A stretch of 64,000 nucleotides of DNA from JALYNX01 sp963780755 (GTDB lineage Bacteria > Actinomycetota > Acidimicrobiia > Spongiisociales > ZC4RG35). Below are positions 48,788-58,192 of this stretch, piece by piece. The position numbers and the translations under genes are program-made. Under the pieces are notes generated by a model. It saw nothing but the letters and a program-made list of their open reading frames with translations. It searched no databases and had not been told where the DNA came from. The first letter of the stretch is position 1. The number at the start of each line of letters is the position of its first letter. The stretch spans positions 806,001 to 870,000 of the forward strand of contig CAWACX010000002.1 of assembly GCA_963780755.1 (NCBI GenBank). The letters run 5' to 3'.

Positions 48788-49531
48788 TTAAGGGATCGAC
48801 TCGAGCATCTCCGGGGGAAGAAGCAGGACCAGTGCGGCCAGGAGATTGAACCCCGAGTGGATGAAGATCGCCGGCCCCAGGCGCCCGCTGCGCAGCGTCA
48901 CCGAGGCGAGCACGCAACCGACCACGAACAGCTGCGGTAGGACCAGGACGCTGGCCTCGAGCATCCGGCTCGGGTCGAGACCGAGCACGTGGAACCCGGC
49001 GAACACCAGTGCGGTTACAAAGATGATCATTCGCCGGCTCCGATTCCCCATCGCTTTGAGCAGGACACCTCGGAAGATGAGCTCCTCGGTGACCGGGGCC
49101 AGCACCACGGCCACCGCAACCGCAGCCATGCGGGCCCCTGGCGATTCGAGCCCGGCGAGGGCGTTTCCGACCTCTTGCGCCGAGTCCCCATCCGGGAACA
49201 GGTAGCGGGACAGGGGGAGGAACAGGATGGCGAGCACCAACTGCAGCAGCAGCCCGATTCCGAGATAGAGCGCGTCGCTGCCCTGGACGGCGAAGCCGAG
49301 GTCGGGGTACTCCTTGCGACGAGCGACCCACCACAAGACTCCGAGGTGTCCGACGTACTGACCGGCGAGGCCGACCACCAGGAGGAGCTCGTCTTCGCCT
49401 CCGGTGGCCATGGTCAGCCAGAAGAAGATCGCTGCCCCGAGAAACCCGCCCAGCACCACCAGGATGAAGTCGACTACGGACCAGGCCTTGGGCACGGGCG
49501 GGCAGCCTACTGACTGGGTGCCGACTGCCAC
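48788..49531 (-). CDS. CPBP-family intramembrane protease
   Basis: This 247-residue protein has about seven membrane helices and the CPBP (CaaX-protease and bacteriocin-processing) motifs EELIFRGVLLKAM (near residue 160) and FAGFHVL (near 190), which provide the catalytic Glu and His. Substrates are unknown. GTG 49531 is supported by AGGG 5 bases before it; GTG 49495 would cut 12 residues. The much longer upstream frame runs through guaB3 and is a shadow. Confidence 0.82.
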   Translation of the reverse strand: MAVGTQSVGCPPVPKAWSVVDFILVVLGGFLGAAIFFWLTMATGGEDELLLVVGLAGQYVGHLGVLWWVARRKEYPDLGFAVQGSDALYLGIGLLLQLVLAILFLPLSRYLFPDGDSAQEVGNALAGLESPGARMAAVAVAVVLAPVTEELIFRGVLLKAMGNRSRRMIIFVTALVFAGFHVLGLDPSRMLEASVLVLPQLFVVGCVLASVTLRSGRLGPAIFIHSGFNLLAALVLLLPPEMLESIP

Positions 49532-49570
49532 TGTTACCCTGGCAAGGGAGCGCCGTCGGAGGTTGACACA

Positions 49571-50728
49571 TTGGAAATCGACATCGGGATCGGAAAGTCG
49601 GGGCGACAGGCCTACGGCTTCGACGACATAGCAATCGTCCCCTCCCGGAGGACCCGGGACCCCGATGACGTCGACATCTCCTGGCAGCTCGACGCGTTCA
49701 GATTCCCATTGCCCATGATGGGGTCCGCGATGGACAGCGCGATCAGCCCGGAGACCGCGGTGACCATCGGTCAACTGGGCGGTCTGGCGGTCCTCAACCT
49801 CGAGGGTCTGTGGACCCGCTATCCCGACCCCCAGCCGTACTTCGACGAGATCGCGGAGCTCACCAAGGAGAAGGCGACGCTCCGCATGCAGGAGATCTAC
49901 CTGGAGCCGGTGAACCCCGACCTGATCGGGCAGAGGATCGCGGAGATCAAGGGCGCGGGCATCGTCACCGCCGGCAGCTTGACCCCACAGCGGGTCCGGG
50001 CGTGGGCACCCCATGCCATCGCTGCCGGCCTCGATGTTCTCGTGATCCAGGGCACCGTCGTCTCTGCGGAGCATGTGTCCAGTCGCGAGGAGCCGCTGAA
50101 CCTCAAGGAGTACATAGCCAAATGCGAGGTACCGGTGATCGTCGGAGGCTGCGCCAGCTACTCGACGGCACTGCACCTGATGCGGACCGGCGCCATCGGG
50201 GTGCTGGTCGGCGTCGGGCCTGGTGCCGCATGCACCACCCGCGCCGTGCTCGGAGTCGGTGTACCGCAGGCCACCGCGATCGCAGACGCGGCGGGCGCCC
50301 GGATCAGGTACCTCGATGAGACCGGCCGATATGTCCACGTCATCGCCGACGGTGGGATGCGCACCGGGGGGGACGTCGCCAAGGCGATCGCCTGCGGAGC
50401 CGATGCGGTGATGATCGGATCACCGTTGGCATCGGCGAGTGAGGCGCCCGGCCGCGGGTACCACTGGGGGATGGCCACCTTCCACCCCACGCTCCCTCGG
50501 GGGGCGCGGGTCGAGGTCGGTGACCGAGGGACCCTCGCCGAGATCCTGGTGGGACCGGCGCATGAGAACGACGGCAAGCTCAACCTGTTCGGGGCTCTCA
50601 CTATGTCGATGGCCACGACGGGCTACTCGGACGTGAAGGAGTTCCAGAAGGCCGAGGTGATGATCGCCCCCTCGTTGCAGACCGAGGGCAAGTCGTTGCA
50701 ACGCAACCAGCGGGTCGGGATGGGATGA
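49571..50728 (+). CDS. guaB3: GuaB3-family IMP dehydrogenase-like protein
   Basis: This 385-residue protein is a barrel of the IMP dehydrogenase/GMP reductase superfamily without the CBS insert. Typical GuaB3 features are MEIDIGIGKSGRQAYGFDDIAIVPSRRT at the start, IVGGCASYSTALHLMRTGA and GVGPGAACTTRAVLGVGVPQATAI, where the Cys is the catalytic nucleophile, and IADGGMRTGGDVAKAIACGADAVMIG. It probably acts in guanine nucleotide synthesis; the exact reaction of this group is debated. The TTG 49571 has GGAGG 8 bases upstream. guaA follows after 103 bases. Confidence 0.92.
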   Translation: MEIDIGIGKSGRQAYGFDDIAIVPSRRTRDPDDVDISWQLDAFRFPLPMMGSAMDSAISPETAVTIGQLGGLAVLNLEGLWTRYPDPQPYFDEIAELTKEKATLRMQEIYLEPVNPDLIGQRIAEIKGAGIVTAGSLTPQRVRAWAPHAIAAGLDVLVIQGTVVSAEHVSSREEPLNLKEYIAKCEVPVIVGGCASYSTALHLMRTGAIGVLVGVGPGAACTTRAVLGVGVPQATAIADAAGARIRYLDETGRYVHVIADGGMRTGGDVAKAIACGADAVMIGSPLASASEAPGRGYHWGMATFHPTLPRGARVEVGDRGTLAEILVGPAHENDGKLNLFGALTMSMATTGYSDVKEFQKAEVMIAPSLQTEGKSLQRNQRVGMG

Positions 50729-50831
50729 CCGCCGGCAGTGTGTCAACCGGGGAACGGCTCCACGGAGCGGTAGCCCCGGCCGACCGGCGTCTGTTTGACC
50801 GAGGCTGCTCGAGCTGGACACCGGCTCCCCG

Positions 50832-52412
50832 ATGACCACTGAGGGTGAGCCGAGGGCAAAGTCGGCCGGCAACAAATCGACCGGGATCGAATCAGTTCTC
50901 GTTCTGGACTTCGGCGCCCAATACGCCCAACTGATCGCACGCCGGGTCCGCGAGGCCCACGTTCACTCCGAGATCGTCTCCCGCGACATCACCGCCTCCG
51001 AGATCAAGCAGCGCCGCCCGGCCGGCCTGATCCTGTCCGGTGGCCCGGCGTCGGTCTACGCCGAGGACGCCTACCGGATCGACCCCGAGATCCTGGAGCT
51101 GGGGGTGCCTGTGCTGGGGTTGTGCTACGGCCACCAGCTTCTGGCCGATCTGGCCGGCGGAGAGGTCGCCAACACCGGAAGTGGCGAGTACGGGAGCACC
51201 CAACTCGAAGTCACGGCGAGCTCTGTCCTGTTCAAGGGCCTGCCCTCCGAGCAGACAGTTTGGATGTCTCACCAGGATCAAGTGGTCACCGCGCCCGACG
51301 GGTTTCGGGTGGTGGCCACCACTCCGGGCTCGGCAGTGGCCGCCATGGAGGACCGTGAGAATCGCATCTACGGGGTCCAATTCCATCCCGAGGTGGCCCA
51401 CACCCCTCGGGGAAACGAGATACTCAAGGCCTTCCTCTACGAGGTGTGTGAGGCCTCACCGACCTGGACTTCTCACTCCATCATCGAGTCGCAGATCGCA
51501 GAGATTCGTCGCCAGGTGGGCTCGGCGAAGGTGGTGTGTGGTCTGTCCGGCGGCGTCGACTCCGCGGTAGCCGCCGCGCTGGTCCATGCCGCAGTTGGCG
51601 ACCAGCTCACCTGCATTTTCGTCGACCACGGGTTGCTCCGCTCCGGTGAGGCGGAACAGGTCGAGGCGACGTTCCGGTCCCACTTCGCGGTCGACCTCAT
51701 TCACGTCAAGGCCGAGGACCGGTTTCTCGAGGCTCTTGCCGGGGTCACCGATCCCGAGCAGAAGCGGAAAATCATCGGAGAGACCTTCATCCGTGTCTTC
51801 GAGGACGCGGCAGCGAGCGTGGGCGATGCCGGCTACCTGGTCCAGGGAACCCTGTACCCCGATGTGGTGGAATCGGGGTCGGCCACGGCGGCGACGATCA
51901 AGACCCATCACAACGTCGGTGGCCTGCCCGAAGACATGCGCTTCGAGCTGGTCGAGCCATTGCGCGATCTGTTCAAGGACGAGGTGCGGGCTGTCGGCGA
52001 GGAGCTCGGCCTGCCCGAGGAGATCGTCTGGCGACAGCCCTTCCCCGGCCCCGGCCTTGCGGTCCGGGTGATCGGAGAGGTGACCAGAGAGCGGCTCGAG
52101 CTACTCCGGGCCGCCGATCACATTGTGCTGGAGGAGATACGGCGCGCCGGTCTGTACCGCGAGATCTGGCAGGCATTTGCGGTCCTTCCCGCGATCAAGA
52201 CGGTTGGCGTCCAGGGTGATGGGCGGACCTATGCATATCCCCTGATCGTTCGGGCGGTGACCTCTGACGACGCCATGACCGCGGACTGGGCCCGACTCCC
52301 ATATGAGTTGCTGGAGCGCATCTCGAATCGGGTCATCAACGAGGTTCCAGGCATCAACCGGGTCGCCTATGACATCTCCTCGAAGCCGCCCGCAACCATC
52401 GAGTGGGAGTGA
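50832..52412 (+). CDS. guaA: GMP synthase (glutamine-hydrolysing)
   Basis: This 526-residue enzyme converts XMP to GMP with glutamine. The N-terminal glutaminase domain has Cys98 in LGLCYGHQ and the triad His/Glu in FHPEV (186-188). The ATP-pyrophosphatase domain has the P-loop SGGVDS (239-244), and the C-terminal dimerisation domain ends in SSKPPATIEWE, as in all GuaA proteins. It forms the last step after IMP dehydrogenase. Confidence 0.97.
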   Translation: MTTEGEPRAKSAGNKSTGIESVLVLDFGAQYAQLIARRVREAHVHSEIVSRDITASEIKQRRPAGLILSGGPASVYAEDAYRIDPEILELGVPVLGLCYGHQLLADLAGGEVANTGSGEYGSTQLEVTASSVLFKGLPSEQTVWMSHQDQVVTAPDGFRVVATTPGSAVAAMEDRENRIYGVQFHPEVAHTPRGNEILKAFLYEVCEASPTWTSHSIIESQIAEIRRQVGSAKVVCGLSGGVDSAVAAALVHAAVGDQLTCIFVDHGLLRSGEAEQVEATFRSHFAVDLIHVKAEDRFLEALAGVTDPEQKRKIIGETFIRVFEDAAASVGDAGYLVQGTLYPDVVESGSATAATIKTHHNVGGLPEDMRFELVEPLRDLFKDEVRAVGEELGLPEEIVWRQPFPGPGLAVRVIGEVTRERLELLRAADHIVLEEIRRAGLYREIWQAFAVLPAIKTVGVQGDGRTYAYPLIVRAVTSDDAMTADWARLPYELLERISNRVINEVPGINRVAYDISSKPPATIEWE

Positions 52413-52485
52413 AATCGGGCCGGACGGTCCATTCAGGGGCCCAGTCGGCCTGCCGATAAGTCTGAATCGGCAAGAAAACTTGTAG

Positions 52486-54540
52486 TTGGACCTCAATACC
52501 CCCGAGCTGACGCGCATTTTCCGCGAGGAACTGGATGAGAGGTCCGGTCGCCTCGTGGCTGGCGCGCGTGCCCTGGCCGAGGGCACACTCGATCCAGGGT
52601 GGGTCCCGGACCTGGTTCGGGACGCACACACCATCAAGGGCTCGGCCGGGCTCCTCGGATACCAGTCGATCCGCGACGTTGCGACGCGGCTCGAACAGCT
52701 CTGGCGCCTGGTCGCCGATGGCCACGACCACGATCCTGACGTGATATCCGCGATGGAGTCGGCCGCCGGGTCGCTCCTCGCCTCCACCTCAGAGGACCTC
52801 GAAGTCGAGCTCGGTGACCTCGCCGACCGGCTCACCGGGGGGATCGAGGCCACGAGCACAGTTCCCGATGCAATCCCGATCCGGAAGCCCGAACCGGGGA
52901 GTCTCGGCGGCCTCCTCTCCGGCGTCTCCGAGTCCCTGCTCGGTGGGGCGACCAGGGTGGACACCGGCGACCTCTATCGCCTGATCAACCGGATCGTCGA
53001 GGTCGCTTTGGACACGGAAGCCCTCGCCGACCTCGCCTTGGTCTCTTTCGAGGGCTCCGACCCGTCGGTGATTCGGAAGTCGTGGCGGGGCCAGCTGGAG
53101 CGTCTCAGCGGCTCCATCGGCGACATCCAGGACCAGGCTGTTGCGCTTGCCAATGTCTCTTTCCGTGAGGCAGTTTCGACCTTTCCCCAGTTCGTCCGGT
53201 ATCTGGGGCGACGAATGGGCAAGGACGTGCGGTTCGAGATCATCGGGGACGACGTCCAGCTCGACCGTCAGATCGTCGACCTGCTGCGCGAGCCGCTGCG
53301 CCACCTCCTGGTCAACGCGGTCGACCACGGGATCGAAGAAGCGGCAGACCGGGTGGCGGTGGGCAAGGCGGCGACCGGAGTGGTCAGGGTCGCGGCCAGG
53401 GAAGTCGACGAGGGGATCGAGGTCTCGGTCTCCGACGACGGTGCCGGGATCGATTGGGACCTGGTGGCCTCGATCGCAGTCCGTAACGAGCTCCCCTTTG
53501 ACCTGTCTCCATTGCTGTTCCAGCCCGGGTTCTCCACCAACGACACCGTGACCGACTTCTCCGGTACCGGGGAGGGCCTCGCCGCGGCCCGGGACTCGGT
53601 GGAGCGAGTGCACGGCGTGGTTCACATCGAGTCGATCCGGGGGCAGGGGACGACCGTGACCATGACCCTGCCGATGTCAATGGTGCTGCAGAACGTCGTT
53701 GTAGTTGCCTCCGGCGACTTGTTCTGGGGATTCCCCGAGACCTCAGTCGAGGCGGCGATGCCCCTTTCCCAGGCAGAGATCAGGAAGACCAAGGGGGGGC
53801 GCGAGCTTCATTTCGAGAGCGGAGCCATCCCCTGCGTGTCGCTGTCGGCGGCGGTGGGCTCAGGCGAAGACGACGACGAGTCGGAGCTGCTCATCATGAA
53901 CACCAGGCTGGGGCTGGTCGCGGTGACCGTGAGTGAGCTGATCGACCGCCGGCGGGTCGCCGTGAAGAACCTGGGGCCGATCCTCGAGGGCCCGGGTCAT
54001 GTGACCGGGGCAGCTCTGCTCGGAGCCGGTGAGGTGCTGGTGGTACTCGATCCCAATTTCCTCGGTGTGCTCGCCCGCAGGCGACCACGCGAGGTGGGGC
54101 GCCGCCCGCGCATCCTGGTCGTCGACGACTCAGCCGGAGTGCGGCAATTGCTCTCGGCCACCCTGAATGGAGCGGGATTCGAGGTCCAAGTGGCAGGTGG
54201 TGCCCGCGACGCCGTGATGGCGATGGCCAATGGTGGATTCGACGCCATGGTCGTGGACTACTCGATGCCGCGGTCCAACGGTGTGGAGCTGGTGCGGGCG
54301 ATGCGGGCTGCCGAAGTCCGAGTCCCGATCGTGATGGTCTCCGGGGTCGCCACCCAGGAGGAGAAGACGCGCCGCCTGGGAGGTCGGCGTCAACGCCTAT
54401 CTCGACAAGTTCGACCTGCGTCAGGGTGTCCTCACCAGCACCCTGCGCCGGTTGATAGGCCTCGAGGAAGTGGATACCGCCTGAGGGCCGCGGCCTTCAG
54501 CCGGCTCCAGGAAGACCCGATAATCGATAAGGATGTTTGA
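52486..54540 (+). CDS. CheA-like hybrid histidine kinase with receiver domain, frameshifted near the end
   Basis: This 684-codon frame starts at TTG 52486 (no clear ribosome site). It has an HPt domain with His48 (DAHTIKGSAGLLG), a HATPase of CheA type (DLLREPLRHLLVNAVDHGIE, SDDGAGID, GTGEGLAAARDSVERVHG), a CheW-like domain (MVLQNVVVVASGDLFWGFPE...) and a receiver domain (PRILVVDDSAGVRQLL, MVVDYSMPRSNGVELV). The receiver should continue AWEVGVNAYLDKFDLRQGVL, but that sequence is in the +1 frame from about 54373. The reading frame as it stands ends in unrelated residues to 54540; the natural stop would be TGA 54482-54484. Confidence 0.82.
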   Translation: MDLNTPELTRIFREELDERSGRLVAGARALAEGTLDPGWVPDLVRDAHTIKGSAGLLGYQSIRDVATRLEQLWRLVADGHDHDPDVISAMESAAGSLLASTSEDLEVELGDLADRLTGGIEATSTVPDAIPIRKPEPGSLGGLLSGVSESLLGGATRVDTGDLYRLINRIVEVALDTEALADLALVSFEGSDPSVIRKSWRGQLERLSGSIGDIQDQAVALANVSFREAVSTFPQFVRYLGRRMGKDVRFEIIGDDVQLDRQIVDLLREPLRHLLVNAVDHGIEEAADRVAVGKAATGVVRVAAREVDEGIEVSVSDDGAGIDWDLVASIAVRNELPFDLSPLLFQPGFSTNDTVTDFSGTGEGLAAARDSVERVHGVVHIESIRGQGTTVTMTLPMSMVLQNVVVVASGDLFWGFPETSVEAAMPLSQAEIRKTKGGRELHFESGAIPCVSLSAAVGSGEDDDESELLIMNTRLGLVAVTVSELIDRRRVAVKNLGPILEGPGHVTGAALLGAGEVLVVLDPNFLGVLARRRPREVGRRPRILVVDDSAGVRQLLSATLNGAGFEVQVAGGARDAVMAMANGGFDAMVVDYSMPRSNGVELVRAMRAAEVRVPIVMVSGVATQEEKTRRLGGRRQRLSRQVRPASGCPHQHPAPVDRPRGSGYRLRAAAFSRLQEDPIIDKDV

Positions 54541-55441
54541 CCAGCTCACCGTCATGCAGGTGCTGGCCTACCTCCTCCCGGCGGTGGGCGTGGCATGTGT
54601 CATTTGGGCCCTTGCCATCACGAGGCAGGGTCGTCAGCGGGAGCGCGAGGTGGTCCGGCTCTCCGAGGAGGCGCACCGGATCAAGGACGACTTCGTCGCG
54701 ATGGTCAGCCACGAGCTGCGCACCCCGTTGACCTCGATTGCTGGGTTCGCCGACACACTGGTCGATTCCTGGCACGAGCTCCCCGACGAGGAGGTCGACG
54801 AATTCCTCTCGATCATCAATCGCCAGGCGATCTATCTGGGCGACCTGGTCGAAGACGTCCTCGTCATTCCCCGACTGGAGGCGGACCGTCTGCGATTCCA
54901 GCCCGAGCTCTTCGATCTCGGCGATCTGATCGAGGACGTCGCCAAGATGGTGTTCCCCAACGGGGGCAAGAAGACCTCGCTGGTGTCACTTCCCGATGGG
55001 GTCCGGGTCAAGGCAGACCGGCGTCGGGTCCAGCAGGTGATCCGGAACCTCATGGAGAACGCCCGCAAGTACGGGGGGGATCAGATCATGGTCGAGGGCT
55101 TCGTCATGGGGGACCAGTACCTGATCATCATCTCGGACAACGGTCCCGGCGTCCCCGATGAGGAGACGCAGAAGGTCTTCGAGAACTTCGAGCAACTTTC
55201 CAAGGGCGACGCCCGGGAGGCCACCGGGATCGGGCTCGGCCTTCCTATCGCGCGGCGCCTGGCCCGGGCCATGGGCGGCGAGGTCTGGTACGAGCGCCGC
55301 TTCCCCACCGGGGCTCGCTTTTGTTACAGCCTTCCGCTGCGCAGGCGCACGGTTGTTGGCGAAGACGGCCGCCCCGAGGTCGCCGACGACCCGAGCCAGG
55401 CCGAGGTCGATCTCGGCGAGCCGGTGTTTCCTTCGAGCTGA
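54533..55441 (+). CDS. Sensor histidine kinase
   Basis: This 302-residue kinase has one N-terminal membrane helix (about 8-30), the dimerisation region with His60 (AMVSHELRTPLTSIAGF) and a HATPase with RRVQQVIRNLMENARKYGG, DNGPGVPDEE and GIGLGLPIARRLARAMGG. It lacks a separate sensor domain. It lies directly after the CheA-like gene, so the two may form one signalling cascade. No DNA-binding response regulator is adjacent. Confidence 0.9.
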   Translation: MFDQLTVMQVLAYLLPAVGVACVIWALAITRQGRQREREVVRLSEEAHRIKDDFVAMVSHELRTPLTSIAGFADTLVDSWHELPDEEVDEFLSIINRQAIYLGDLVEDVLVIPRLEADRLRFQPELFDLGDLIEDVAKMVFPNGGKKTSLVSLPDGVRVKADRRRVQQVIRNLMENARKYGGDQIMVEGFVMGDQYLIIISDNGPGVPDEETQKVFENFEQLSKGDAREATGIGLGLPIARRLARAMGGEVWYERRFPTGARFCYSLPLRRRTVVGEDGRPEVADDPSQAEVDLGEPVFPSS

Positions 55442-55489
55442 TCACAACGTTGTGATTCAGTCGGTGCCCCCCGGTACCATCGCCGGCAG

Positions 55490-57718
55490 ATGCAGGCTGA
55501 GTGGTTTCTCGATGATGTCCCGGCCGAGTCCCCGCTCTTTGCCGACCTCAACCCCACGCAGCGAGAAGCGGTAGCGGCTACCGAGGGCCCGGTCCTGGTG
55601 GTCGCCGGGGCCGGCTCGGGCAAGACCCGGGTCCTCACATATCGGATCGCCCATCTCATCCGGGACCTCCGAGTGCCGCCGGATTCGATCCTCGCCATCA
55701 CCTTCACCAACAAGGCGGCCAACGAGATGAAGGGCCGGGTCGGTGCCCTGGTCGGGGGCGCGGTTCGGTCGATGTGGGTCTCCACCTTCCACTCTGCCTG
55801 TGTGCGCATCCTTCGCCGTGAGGCATCGCGGCTCGGATACAGGTCTGGATTCTCGATCTACGACGAAGCCGACTCGGTGCGCCTCATCAACCTGGTGCTC
55901 AAGAACCTCGAACTCGATCCCAAGCGCTTTCCGCCCAAGGCGATGAAGAACGCAATCTCAAAGGCCAAGAACGAGTTGGTCGACTACGAGTCATTCGCCG
56001 ACCAGGGCGAGGGCTTCTATCACGAGCAAGTCGCAGACGTGTACCGGCTCTACCAACAACGGCTGCTCGAGGCGTCGGCGATGGATTTCGACGACCTGTT
56101 GATGGTCACGGTCGAGCTCTTCGGCGCCTTTCCCGACGTCCTCGCCCAGTACCAGCAGCGCTTCCGATACGTGCTCGTCGACGAGTACCAGGACACCAAT
56201 CGCGCCCAGTACGTCCTGGTCAAGCAGCTCACCGCCGCCCATCGCAACCTATGTGTGGTTGGCGACTCCGACCAGTCGATCTACAGGTTTCGGGGCGCGG
56301 ACATCCGCAACATCACCGATTTCGAGAAGGACTACCCCGACGCCCGCGTGATCGTCCTCGATCAGAACTATCGCTCCACCGAGACCATCCTCGACGCCGC
56401 CAACTCGATCATCTCCAACAACACCAAGCGCACCCCGAAGAACCTGTGGTCGGACAAGGGACGCGGGGTGCCCATCACCCGCTATGAGGCCGAGGACGAG
56501 CACGACGAGGCTGGCTATGTGGTCGACGAAATCGAGCGGCTCAAGACCGCCGGTCACAACCTCTCCGATGTTGCGGTCTTCTATCGGACCAACGCCATGT
56601 CCCGCGTGATCGAGGACGTCTTCGTCCGCCGCGGCATGCCCTACAGCGTGGTCGGGTCGGTGAAGTTCTACGACCGCAAGGAGATCAAGGACGCGGTCGC
56701 TTACCTGCGGACGGTGGTCAACCCCCAGGACGAGGTCTCGGTGAAGAGGATCATCAACGAGCCACGCCGGGGTATCGGCGACACGACCATCGCCCATGTC
56801 GACCGGTTCTCCCAGGCGCAGGGGATTGGGTTCTTCGATGCGTTGCGCAGGGCCAGGGAGATCAGCCAACTGAACGGGAGGGCAGTGGCAGCGATCGGAG
56901 AGTTCGTAGCGGTGATCGGCCGCATCACCGAAGAGGCGACGGGAGGCGGCGTCTCGGCCGCAGTGCAATCCGTCCTCGACGACACCGGGATGCTGGCCAT
57001 TCTCGAAGCGGAGAAGACCATCGAGGCGATGGGGAGGGTGGAGAACCTCAAGGAGCTCGTGGGTGTGGCCACCGAGTTCGAAGGTGCCAACGAAGGCGCG
57101 GTAATCGGCGACGAGGAGTTCGACACACTCCCCAATCTGCGCCGACTCGAGGTGTTCCTGGAGTCGACTGCGTTGGTAGCCGACATCGACGAATGGGACG
57201 AGGGGGCAGGGGCGGTGACCTTGATGACCTTGCATACCGCCAAGGGCCTGGAGTTCCCGGCTGTTTTCATGGTCGGGATGGAGGACGGTGTGTTCCCCCA
57301 CATGCGGTCGCTGGGCGACCCGTCCGAGTTGGAGGAGGAGCGGCGCCTCGCCTACGTGGGGATAACCAGGGCGCAAGAAAGCCTGTACTTGACCTCTGCG
57401 TGGAGCCGGCTCCTCTTCGGGGGCTCCAACTACAACCCTCCGTCACGCTTTCTGACCGAGATCCCCGACGGCCTGATGGCCAAGGCGGGAAAGCGAGAGC
57501 GACGCTCGTCCTCGGAGAGGGCGGCGGCCACCGGGCCGCGGGCCACGGTCAGCTCGGCTGAGATCGGGCCCGGCGACCGGGTCCGCCACGACCGCTGGGG
57601 GCTGGGAACGGTGCGCGAAGTGGTCGGCACCGGCGATCGCGCCGAGGCCGAGGTGATGTTCGACACCCAGGGCAAGAAGCGGCTGCTCCTGGCTTGGGCG
57701 CCATTGGAACGAGCGTGA
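55490..57718 (+). CDS. pcrA: UvrD/PcrA-type superfamily 1 DNA helicase
   Basis: This 742-residue helicase unwinds DNA 3' to 5' in repair and replication restart. Motif I is GAGSGKT (40-46), the Q motif NPTQREAVAATEGP (21-34), motif II VDEYQDTNRAQY, motif III VVGDSDQSIYRFRGAD, motif IV VIVLDQNYRSTETIL, motif V LMTLHTAKGLEFPAVFM and motif VI EERRLAYVGITRAQESLYL. A C-terminal tudor-like region (GDRVRHDRWGLGTV) is as in PcrA. ATG 55490 follows no strong ribosome site. Confidence 0.95.
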   Translation: MQAEWFLDDVPAESPLFADLNPTQREAVAATEGPVLVVAGAGSGKTRVLTYRIAHLIRDLRVPPDSILAITFTNKAANEMKGRVGALVGGAVRSMWVSTFHSACVRILRREASRLGYRSGFSIYDEADSVRLINLVLKNLELDPKRFPPKAMKNAISKAKNELVDYESFADQGEGFYHEQVADVYRLYQQRLLEASAMDFDDLLMVTVELFGAFPDVLAQYQQRFRYVLVDEYQDTNRAQYVLVKQLTAAHRNLCVVGDSDQSIYRFRGADIRNITDFEKDYPDARVIVLDQNYRSTETILDAANSIISNNTKRTPKNLWSDKGRGVPITRYEAEDEHDEAGYVVDEIERLKTAGHNLSDVAVFYRTNAMSRVIEDVFVRRGMPYSVVGSVKFYDRKEIKDAVAYLRTVVNPQDEVSVKRIINEPRRGIGDTTIAHVDRFSQAQGIGFFDALRRAREISQLNGRAVAAIGEFVAVIGRITEEATGGGVSAAVQSVLDDTGMLAILEAEKTIEAMGRVENLKELVGVATEFEGANEGAVIGDEEFDTLPNLRRLEVFLESTALVADIDEWDEGAGAVTLMTLHTAKGLEFPAVFMVGMEDGVFPHMRSLGDPSELEEERRLAYVGITRAQESLYLTSAWSRLLFGGSNYNPPSRFLTEIPDGLMAKAGKRERRSSSERAAATGPRATVSSAEIGPGDRVRHDRWGLGTVREVVGTGDRAEAEVMFDTQGKKRLLLAWAPLERA

Positions 57719-57778
57719 CGGGGGTTCCCCGACACCCTGAATCCGATCCTCGCCGATCCAGTGGTTAATTTGTAGGCC

Positions 57779-58192
57779 GTGTTCCGAGAACTCTTCAAGA
57801 CCTTCCGTCACATGTGGCACGAGCCGGAGGGTCGGGGCCTGATCCTGGGTTTCATCGGCATCATCACCGCCGGGACCATCTTCTACGCCATATTCGAGGA
57901 TTGGTCGGTGATCAGCGCTCTCTACTTCACGGTGGTGATGCTGACCACAGTGGGTTTTGGCGACTTCCACCCCACGACCGACTTCACGAGGATCGTGACC
58001 GTCTTCTTCATCGTCGTCGGCGTGGCCTTCATCCTCGGATTCCTCAACTTCATCATGAGCCGCACCATGCAGCGCAGGGCGGAGGACAAGTTCGGCAAAG
58101 AAATCAACATCGGCTCAGTGCCTGCCGTCGAAGTGAAGCCGATCGAGGAAAGGCCGAAGACCGGCTCAGAAAAGGCTGATGATCCAGGCTGA
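57779..58192 (+). CDS. Two-helix potassium channel-like protein
   Basis: This 137-residue protein has two membrane helices (about 23-42 and 75-97) and between them the pore with selectivity filter TTVGFGD (near 60-66), as in KcsA-type channels. The cytoplasmic tail is charged and Lys/Glu-rich. A TAATTT -10-like box (57766-57771) would put the RNA start at 57778, one base before the GTG. The last 27 bases overlap, in opposite orientation, the next gene's end. Confidence 0.85.
   Translation: MFRELFKTFRHMWHEPEGRGLILGFIGIITAGTIFYAIFEDWSVISALYFTVVMLTTVGFGDFHPTTDFTRIVTVFFIVVGVAFILGFLNFIMSRTMQRRAEDKFGKEINIGSVPAVEVKPIEERPKTGSEKADDPG

Noticed and set aside
49532..50338. N-terminal extension of the CPBP protease frame
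   Set aside because: It lies opposite guaB3 and carries no membrane helices; the real gene starts near 49531.
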